Both the position numbers and the translations under genes were made by a program. Source: RGIG1927 sp045546275 (lineage in GTDB: Bacteria > Bacillota > Clostridia > UMGS1883). From it: a DNA stretch of 64,000 nt. Shown here piece after piece: positions 58,624 to 64,000 of this stretch; the first letter of the stretch is position 1; every line of letters begins with the position of its first letter. The stretch is taken from NCBI GenBank assembly GCA_045546275.1, contig JAZQCM010000014.1:341528-405527 (forward strand), read 5' to 3'. The notes beneath the pieces were generated by a model. The model saw nothing but the letters and a program-made list of their open reading frames with translations, searched no databases and had not been told where the DNA came from.

Positions 58624-61600
58624 TTACATTTCAAACAAGGATATCTGACTTGATTCAGAAAGATTGCCAAAAGCACCAAGTCTTTTTAAAACCTCAATAT
58701 GGGTTTGCGAAACGCTGGTTCTTGCCCTGAAATCTTCAATGGATTCAAAGGGAGCTTCTTCTCTTGCTTTCATAACGCTTTCTGCTGCGGCAGTACCCAG
58801 GCCTGCAATTGAATTTATGGCAGGCATTATTTTTCCGTCAATATTCAAAAACTTTGTGGGGTGTGCATCGTAAATATTAATGGGCAAAAATTCAATGCCT
58901 CTGGCGTACATTTCGTTTACAACCTCAAGAATGGTCATTGTAACCTTATCCTTTGCAGTTGGCTTTTCGTTCATGGAAAGCTCCTTAATAATTGTTTTAA
59001 CCTTGGTTTGTCCCATTGCCATCATTTCGTAATCAAAGGTGTCGGCACGTACTGTGTAATAGGACTGATAAAAGGCAATAGGGTAGTACAGCTTGAAAAA
59101 CGCAACTCTGAAACTCATGGTTACATATGCCGCCGCGTGAGCCTTGGGGAACATGTACTGAATTTTATTGCAGGATTCAATGTACCACTCGGGCACGCCT
59201 GCCGCCCTCATCTCAACCTCGTCCTCAGGCTGGAGCTTTTTGCCCTTTCTTACCTTTTCCATAATTTTAAATGCGTGACCGGGGTCAATGTTCATATGAA
59301 TAAGGTAAATCATAATATCGTCACGACAGCAAATACACTTACTTAATGTGCATATACCTGCCTTAACCAAATCCTGTGCGTTATTGGTCCAAACGTTTGT
59401 GCCGTGAGAAAGACCTGATATACGAACCAAATCCGAAAATGTTTTCGGCTTTGTGTCCATAAGCATCTGACGGACAAACCTGGTGCCAAACTCAGGCACG
59501 GCAAAGGTGCCTGTTTCGCTGCCAATATCCTCCGCTGTAACCCCCAACGCCTCTGGTGACAAAAACAGGCTCATTATCTTTTGGTCATCAAGGGGGATTT
59601 CACGGGCATTAACACCTGTCAGGTCCTCCAGCATTCTTATCATGGTGGGGTCATCGTGACCTAATATGTCAAGCTTCAAAAGGTTTTCGTCAATACTGTG
59701 GTAGTCAAAGTGGGTGGTGATAATATCTGTTTCCGTATCGTCGGCAGGATGCTGTACAGGGGTGAACTCGTGAATGTCGTGACCCTTGGGCAGTACTATA
59801 ATACCGCCGGGGTGCTGACCTGTTGTTCGTTTAACATCCATACAGCCTAACTTCAATCTTTCAATTTCTGCATTGTTGAACTTAAGGTTTCTTTCTTCGC
59901 AGTATTTCATAACATAGCCAAAGGCTGTTTTGTCAGCAACTGTGGAAACTGTGCCTGCACGGAAGGTGTAGCCTTCGCCGAAAATTTCTTCGGTGTATTT
60001 ATGTGCCTTGGGCTGATATTCGCCCGAAAAGTTAAGGTCAATATCGGGCTGTTTACCGCCGCCATAACCAAGGAAGGTTTCAAAGGGAATATCGTGACCA
60101 TCCTTTGTGAGCATTGTTCCGCACTTAGGGCAAGCCTTGTCAGGCATATCAAAGCCTGAGTCATACTCGCCATGGGTGAAAAATTCACTGTATTTGCACT
60201 TTGTGCAACGGTAATGTGCACAAAGTGAGTTAACCTCAGTAATGTTTGACAAATACGCCAAAAATGAAGAGCCAACAGAGCCACGGGAGCCTACAATGTA
60301 GCCGTCTGCAATAGAATGTTCAACAAGAAGTCTTGCAATGTTGTACAAATCCGCATAACCGTGGTCAACCACGCTTTCAATTTCAGCATTCAATCTGTCC
60401 TCAACAATCTTGGGCAGGGGAGTGCCGTAAAGCTTTTCTGCATTGGCACGTGAAATGTTTCGTATGTCATCCTCGCTACCTTCAATCTTGGGCGAAAACT
60501 GACCGTGAGGAATGGGACGGATATCTTCAACCATATCGGCAATAAGATTTGTGTTTGTAACAACCACCTCGTATGCCTTTTCTTCACCTAAGTATTGGAA
60601 TTCATTGAGCATTTCCTCGGTGTTTCTGAAATATAAGGGAGGCTGAAAATCCGCATCCTGATAACCCTGACCTGCCTGAAGTATACGGCGGTAAATTTCG
60701 TCCTTTGCATCTAAAAAGTGAACGTCACAGGTTGCAACAACCTTTTTGTTCATTTTTTCACCTAACTTAACTATTTTTTTGTTAAAGTCAATCAGCTCAT
60801 CTCTTGAACCAACAGTGCCGTTACGGAGCATGTATTCATTGTTGCCTATCGGCTGAATTTCAAGATAATCATAAAACGAAGCAATAGCTTCAATTTCTTC
60901 CTCGGGTTTATTATCTTTAATTGCACGGAAAAGCTCGCCTGCTTCACAAGCCGAACCAATAATAAGTCCTTCACGGTGCTTTTCAATTTCACAGCGAGGC
61001 ATCAAAGGCCTTTTATAAAAATATTCAAGATTTGAAATGCTTATTAATTTATAAAGGTTTTTAAGCCCCACTAAATCCTTTGCAAGGATAATAATGTGGT
61101 AACGCTTGGTGTCTTTTGAATTGTAGTTTTCGGGCGAATCAATAAGATAGCCCTCAACGCCGTAAATAATTTTAATATCGCTGTCAGACCATTCCTTTGC
61201 GTGCATTGCTTCGGGGAACGCCTGCACACAGCCGTGGTCAGTCAAGGCAACTGCCTTGTGTCCCCAATGGATTGCACGGTTTACCAGATCCATTGCTGTT
61301 ACAACAGCATCCATGGCACTGGACTTTGAATGTGCATGAAGCTCAACACGCTTAACCTCGGCATCGTCACGCCTTACGGGCACAGAACGCTTTTCCATGC
61401 TGCGGACCGAAACTGAAATTTCGCCTGTAAACCTGTCCTTTGTAACCACACCGCGAACCATTAATGCCTTTGCTTTTTTTATAAAGCCTTTCATGTTGTC
61501 CGCATCTGCCATGGGTACAGAAAAACGGTATGCCGCAGAGCCTGTTTCATCGTTCATATAAAATGTTATAATTGAACGCTGAACCTTGGGAATGTCCTTA

Positions 61601-62580
61601 ACATCAATAAAGTGAACATTGCCATGGGTAATACAGTAGCCTGTGTCTTCATTAATGTCGCACATTTTTGTGTCGGGGTTGCCGGTGAGCTCCTCATCCT
61701 CTGCACGGAGAATGTTGCGAGCCATAATAGTAAGCTCCTGTGAATAGGAGTCAAATTCACACTTGCCGTTTGTAACAAGTGTTTTAGTCTTTTTAAGCGC
61801 ATCAATAATAGCCTCTGCATTTTCTGCAGGGGTGAAAAATTTAACAGCAATAGAACCTGTGTTATCTGTTAAATAAAAGGAAATAATGTTTTTATTGTTC
61901 TTTTCAAGGTAGTGTGACGACACCGCAAAAACATTACCCTTTATTGTAACAAGCCCCGAACCCTGGTCAACGTGGTTTAACGGGGTAATATCCTTTATTG
62001 TAAAGCTCTTGCCCAAAATAGGCTCGTCCTCAGAAAGGGTGGTGGGAGCCTTCTTAACCTCTTCCTTTTCATAAATGGGGGTAAGGCTCATGTCAACGTC
62101 CATGGGTTCATCGGAAAAGACAACCTTGAGGGGAATGTTCAGCGCACTTTTTACAGCAGAGCATATTTTCGCATCGGTATAGTCCTCCACAAGAAAGTCA
62201 ACATTCTGATGCCTGAGTATGATTTTAAGTTCCTCATCCTTATACTCATATTCACAGGAGTCAAAAATCGCACCAAAGAAAGGGTTTTCCTCACTTATTA
62301 CATAAACCACATTTTTTGCCGCATTAATTATATCCCCATCAGTAGGGGAGGCAATATCATATGTGGGAGAAATGGTTACATGCTCAGCCTTGTAGCACTT
62401 TTTAATTTCCTCACAATATGCCTCAATGGTTTTCATGGGAACTACGGTTTTGTATGTAACGTCTATAACAAAGCTTCTTGTAAGCTTGTCTGCCACCATG
62501 TTGGTCACAATGCCGTTAATACTGTCGGTGTAAAAATCAATTTTTTTGAAAATTTCATTAATTGGAATGTTTGTAGCCAA
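58624..62580 (-). CDS. polC: DNA polymerase III PolC-type alpha subunit, lacking the exonuclease insert
   Basis: 1,318 residues against about 1,430-1,460 usually. N-terminal domain (1-200), two consecutive OB folds (about 208-295 and 314-398; both contain a FYxxDxTGSxAxxF-like core), PHP domain from 411 (VELHAHSKSSAMDAV, ALTDHG), zinc site CTKC ... CPKC, polymerase motifs GSRGSVGSSFLAYL and PDIDLNFSGEYQPKAH with the catalytic Asp pair, and a C-terminal helix-hairpin-helix. In standard PolC a DEDD exonuclease of about 170 residues interrupts PHP; here the sequence passes from IIYGVEGYLIDSPENY straight to TKRYHIIILAKDLVGLKNLY. TTG start at 62580 with AAGGAG. Follows ispG, as in many Firmicutes. 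Confidence 0.95.
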   Translation of the reverse strand: MATNIPINEIFKKIDFYTDSINGIVTNMVADKLTRSFVIDVTYKTVVPMKTIEAYCEEIKKCYKAEHVTISPTYDIASPTDGDIINAAKNVVYVISEENPFFGAIFDSCEYEYKDEELKIILRHQNVDFLVEDYTDAKICSAVKSALNIPLKVVFSDEPMDVDMSLTPIYEKEEVKKAPTTLSEDEPILGKSFTIKDITPLNHVDQGSGLVTIKGNVFAVSSHYLEKNNKNIISFYLTDNTGSIAVKFFTPAENAEAIIDALKKTKTLVTNGKCEFDSYSQELTIMARNILRAEDEELTGNPDTKMCDINEDTGYCITHGNVHFIDVKDIPKVQRSIITFYMNDETGSAAYRFSVPMADADNMKGFIKKAKALMVRGVVTKDRFTGEISVSVRSMEKRSVPVRRDDAEVKRVELHAHSKSSAMDAVVTAMDLVNRAIHWGHKAVALTDHGCVQAFPEAMHAKEWSDSDIKIIYGVEGYLIDSPENYNSKDTKRYHIIILAKDLVGLKNLYKLISISNLEYFYKRPLMPRCEIEKHREGLIIGSACEAGELFRAIKDNKPEEEIEAIASFYDYLEIQPIGNNEYMLRNGTVGSRDELIDFNKKIVKLGEKMNKKVVATCDVHFLDAKDEIYRRILQAGQGYQDADFQPPLYFRNTEEMLNEFQYLGEEKAYEVVVTNTNLIADMVEDIRPIPHGQFSPKIEGSEDDIRNISRANAEKLYGTPLPKIVEDRLNAEIESVVDHGYADLYNIARLLVEHSIADGYIVGSRGSVGSSFLAYLSNITEVNSLCAHYRCTKCKYSEFFTHGEYDSGFDMPDKACPKCGTMLTKDGHDIPFETFLGYGGGKQPDIDLNFSGEYQPKAHKYTEEIFGEGYTFRAGTVSTVADKTAFGYVMKYCEERNLKFNNAEIERLKLGCMDVKRTTGQHPGGIIVLPKGHDIHEFTPVQHPADDTETDIITTHFDYHSIDENLLKLDILGHDDPTMIRMLEDLTGVNAREIPLDDQKIMSLFLSPEALGVTAEDIGSETGTFAVPEFGTRFVRQMLMDTKPKTFSDLVRISGLSHGTNVWTNNAQDLVKAGICTLSKCICCRDDIMIYLIHMNIDPGHAFKIMEKVRKGKKLQPEDEVEMRAAGVPEWYIESCNKIQYMFPKAHAAAYVTMSFRVAFFKLYYPIAFYQSYYTVRADTFDYEMMAMGQTKVKTIIKELSMNEKPTAKDKVTMTILEVVNEMYARGIEFLPINIYDAHPTKFLNIDGKIMPAINSIAGLGTAAAESVMKAREEAPFESIEDFRARTSVSQTHIEVLKRLGAFGNLSESSQISLFEM

Positions 62581-62592
62581 GTCAATTACTCC

Positions 62593-63636
62593 TTACAGAG
62601 ACTCAATTTCTTTAAACAACTCATCGCATGCCGATTCAATGGGAACCTTCCTGAGTATTTCGCCTTTTTTGAAAAGAAGCGCACAGCCGTCACCACAAGC
62701 CATACCAATATCGGCTTCTCTTGCTTCTCCGGGGCCGTTAACAGCACAGCCCATAACAGCAACGTGTATTTCCTTATCAATATTATTAAGTCTTTCACTC
62801 ACTTCTTCTGCAACCGGTATCATGTTCACCTTGCACCTTCCACAGGTAGGGCAGGAGGTCATTGTTGCACCTTTTTTTAGTCCTAACGCTTTAAGTATTT
62901 CAATACCTGCCTTAGGCTCTCTAACAGGGTCGGCAGTAAGTGACACTCTTAATGTGTCGCCAATACCGTTAAGTAAAAGTGCACCAATACCAATGGCGTT
63001 CTTCACAACGCCTGAGTATTCTGTGCCTGCTTCGGTAACACCCAAATGAAGCGGGTAGTCAACCATTTTGGAAAACTTTGTGTACGCTTCATACGTCATG
63101 GGCACACTGCTTGCCTTTATGGACACAGCAATGTCATAAAAATTACAATCCTCTAAAATTCTCACGTGATTCATTGCGCTTTCACAAAGTGCATCTGCTG
63201 TGGGGTGGCCATACTTTTCAAGTAGCTCCTTTTCCAAGCTGCCGCCGTTAACGCCAATGCGAATGGGAATGTTTCTTTCCCCGCATTTGTCCACAACTCT
63301 TTTAACATTATCTATAGAGCCAATGTTCCCGGGATTAATACGTATTTTATCCATGCCACTGTCAACGCATATAAGAGCAAGACGATGGTCAAAGTGAATG
63401 TCTGCAACAAGGGGCACGTGGGGTAATTGTGCTTTAATTTCTCTTGTAGCCTTTGCAGCAACCTCGTCGGGGATTGCAAGGCGCACAATATCACAGCCTG
63501 CGGTAACCAGCGCTTTAATCTGGTTAACGGTTGCTTCAACGTCTCTTGTATCAGTATTACACATGGACTGTACAGAAATTGGTGCACCTCCGCCGATTAA
63601 TATATTTCCAACCTTAATTTGTCTTGAAGTACGCAT
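62593..63636 (-). CDS. ispG: 4-hydroxy-3-methylbut-2-enyl diphosphate synthase
   Basis: 347 residues from ATG 63636, chosen for the GAGGTGA site four bases upstream; an in-frame codon at 63693 gives a non-homologous extension. VGNILIGGGAPISVQSMCNTD at the start, RINPGNIG, and the iron-sulfur ligands SCPTCGRCKVN and GCAVNGPGEA. Penultimate step of the MEP isoprenoid pathway. Directly upstream of polC, 12 bases apart. The other MEP genes usually nearby (dxr) are outside the window. Confidence 0.96.
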   Translation of the reverse strand: MRTSRQIKVGNILIGGGAPISVQSMCNTDTRDVEATVNQIKALVTAGCDIVRLAIPDEVAAKATREIKAQLPHVPLVADIHFDHRLALICVDSGMDKIRINPGNIGSIDNVKRVVDKCGERNIPIRIGVNGGSLEKELLEKYGHPTADALCESAMNHVRILEDCNFYDIAVSIKASSVPMTYEAYTKFSKMVDYPLHLGVTEAGTEYSGVVKNAIGIGALLLNGIGDTLRVSLTADPVREPKAGIEILKALGLKKGATMTSCPTCGRCKVNMIPVAEEVSERLNNIDKEIHVAVMGCAVNGPGEAREADIGMACGDGCALLFKKGEILRKVPIESACDELFKEIESL

Positions 63637-63803
63637 AAAATCACCTCTATATATAAGTATAAATATTTTATCACATTTTGTTTTTTCAGTCAATGTAGAT
63701 TAATGTTGTAATTTTTAACTGCTATAAAAACCTGTAACTAAGGGAATAATACAAGGGTGAGGCAAATAGACGAAAAAAATATAAAAAATTTTCAAAAAAG
63801 GTG

Positions 63804-63832
63804 TTGACAAATAAAAAACGGTGTGTTAATAT
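63804..63832 (+). promoter_or_regulatory. Strong promoter, probably of an rRNA operon
   Basis: TTGACA, 17-base spacer, TAATAT. The preceding 100 bases (63700-63803) are AT-rich with nothing else recognisable. Confidence 0.8.
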
Positions 63833-63839
63833 AGACAAG

Positions 63840-64000
63840 GTCGCTCGTGAGAGCAACCGGGTGAACTTTGAAAATTAAATAGCTAAGGGCTCAAATAGAA
63901 ATTTGAGTAAAACTTAAGGTTTTTTACAAACCAGACAAATTTAGTCAGTAAAGAATGGAAAACATTCTAACGTAAAGAGCTAAATCAAACACTAAGAACT
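63840..64000 (+). other. Probable rRNA operon leader (cut by window end)
   Basis: Non-coding, with a GGTCGCTC/GAGCAACC hairpin and an ACTTTGAAAATTAAAT stretch like those before 16S genes in Firmicutes. The 16S gene itself would begin beyond the window, so the assignment is an inference. Confidence 0.55.

Overview
The window reads as a chromosome segment of a low-GC, endospore-forming Firmicute of class Clostridia, probably an uncultured gut-type lineage. The basis is AGGAGG-type ribosome sites, several TTG/GTG starts, T-box and CIRCE control, a CotF-like spore-coat pair, a meso-diaminopimelate dehydrogenase, a PolC replicase next to ispG, and the lepB-rbgA-rnhB-yraN order. I cannot place it below class. 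No phage, transposase, integrase or CRISPR array is visible.

Layout. 1-1460: the 3' end of a large secreted carbohydrate-binding protein. 1507-7388 (minus strand): thioesterase, CBS protein, comF, a recD2-type helicase with a small membrane ORF overlapping its start, metK and a membrane exporter. 7488-9702: a tryptophan T-box followed by trpB and an unusual trpA. 9786-16600: three tandem paralogous secreted zinc metalloproteases. 16637-20782 (minus): a split 2-hydroxyacyl-CoA-dehydratase-activase-like pair. 21032-27107: lepB-rbgA-rnhB-yraN, argD-argF, a GNAT acetyltransferase and a dihydrouridine synthase. 27136-28233 (minus): coat proteins and an unknown gene. 28306-30425: CIRCE-groES-groEL. 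30572-34121: a LytTR two-component pair, then a BspA-like secreted protein with LytTR/VirR-like boxes in front. 34204-38450: GH78 and GH35 glycosidases. 38470-46537: coaD, a shikimate-kinase-like gene, an SLH protein, an FG-GAP protein, ddh, and tig-clpP-clpX. 46659-48478: tRNA-Gln followed by a duplicated tRNA 3' end, a tandem mini-hairpin array and an ECF sigma/anti-sigma pair, bracketed by copies of one terminator. 48561-53572: a small membrane protein, a secreted 5'-nucleotidase, a ferritin-like/CCC1 transporter and ilvD. 53599-57489: a giant secreted beta-propeller protein whose C-terminus matches the truncated protein at the window start. 57576-58609: an ECF S component with a P-loop kinase. 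58624-63636 (minus): polC and ispG. 63804-64000: the promoter and leader of what is probably an rRNA operon.

Themes. (1) An extracellular, carbohydrate-facing set: the BNR propeller protein, the protease trio, and BspA, SLH and FG-GAP proteins, several sharing one small Ig-like module, with cytoplasmic rhamnosidase and beta-galactosidase that would finish imported oligosaccharides. (2) Housekeeping genes with unexpected changes: PolC lacks its exonuclease insert and has two OB domains; TrpA lacks standard active-site motifs; the AroK-like protein has altered substrate residues. (3) RNA-level structure: a Trp T-box, ribosome sites lying in hairpins, REP-like repeats carrying ribosome sites, and the mini-hairpin array beside tRNA-Gln.
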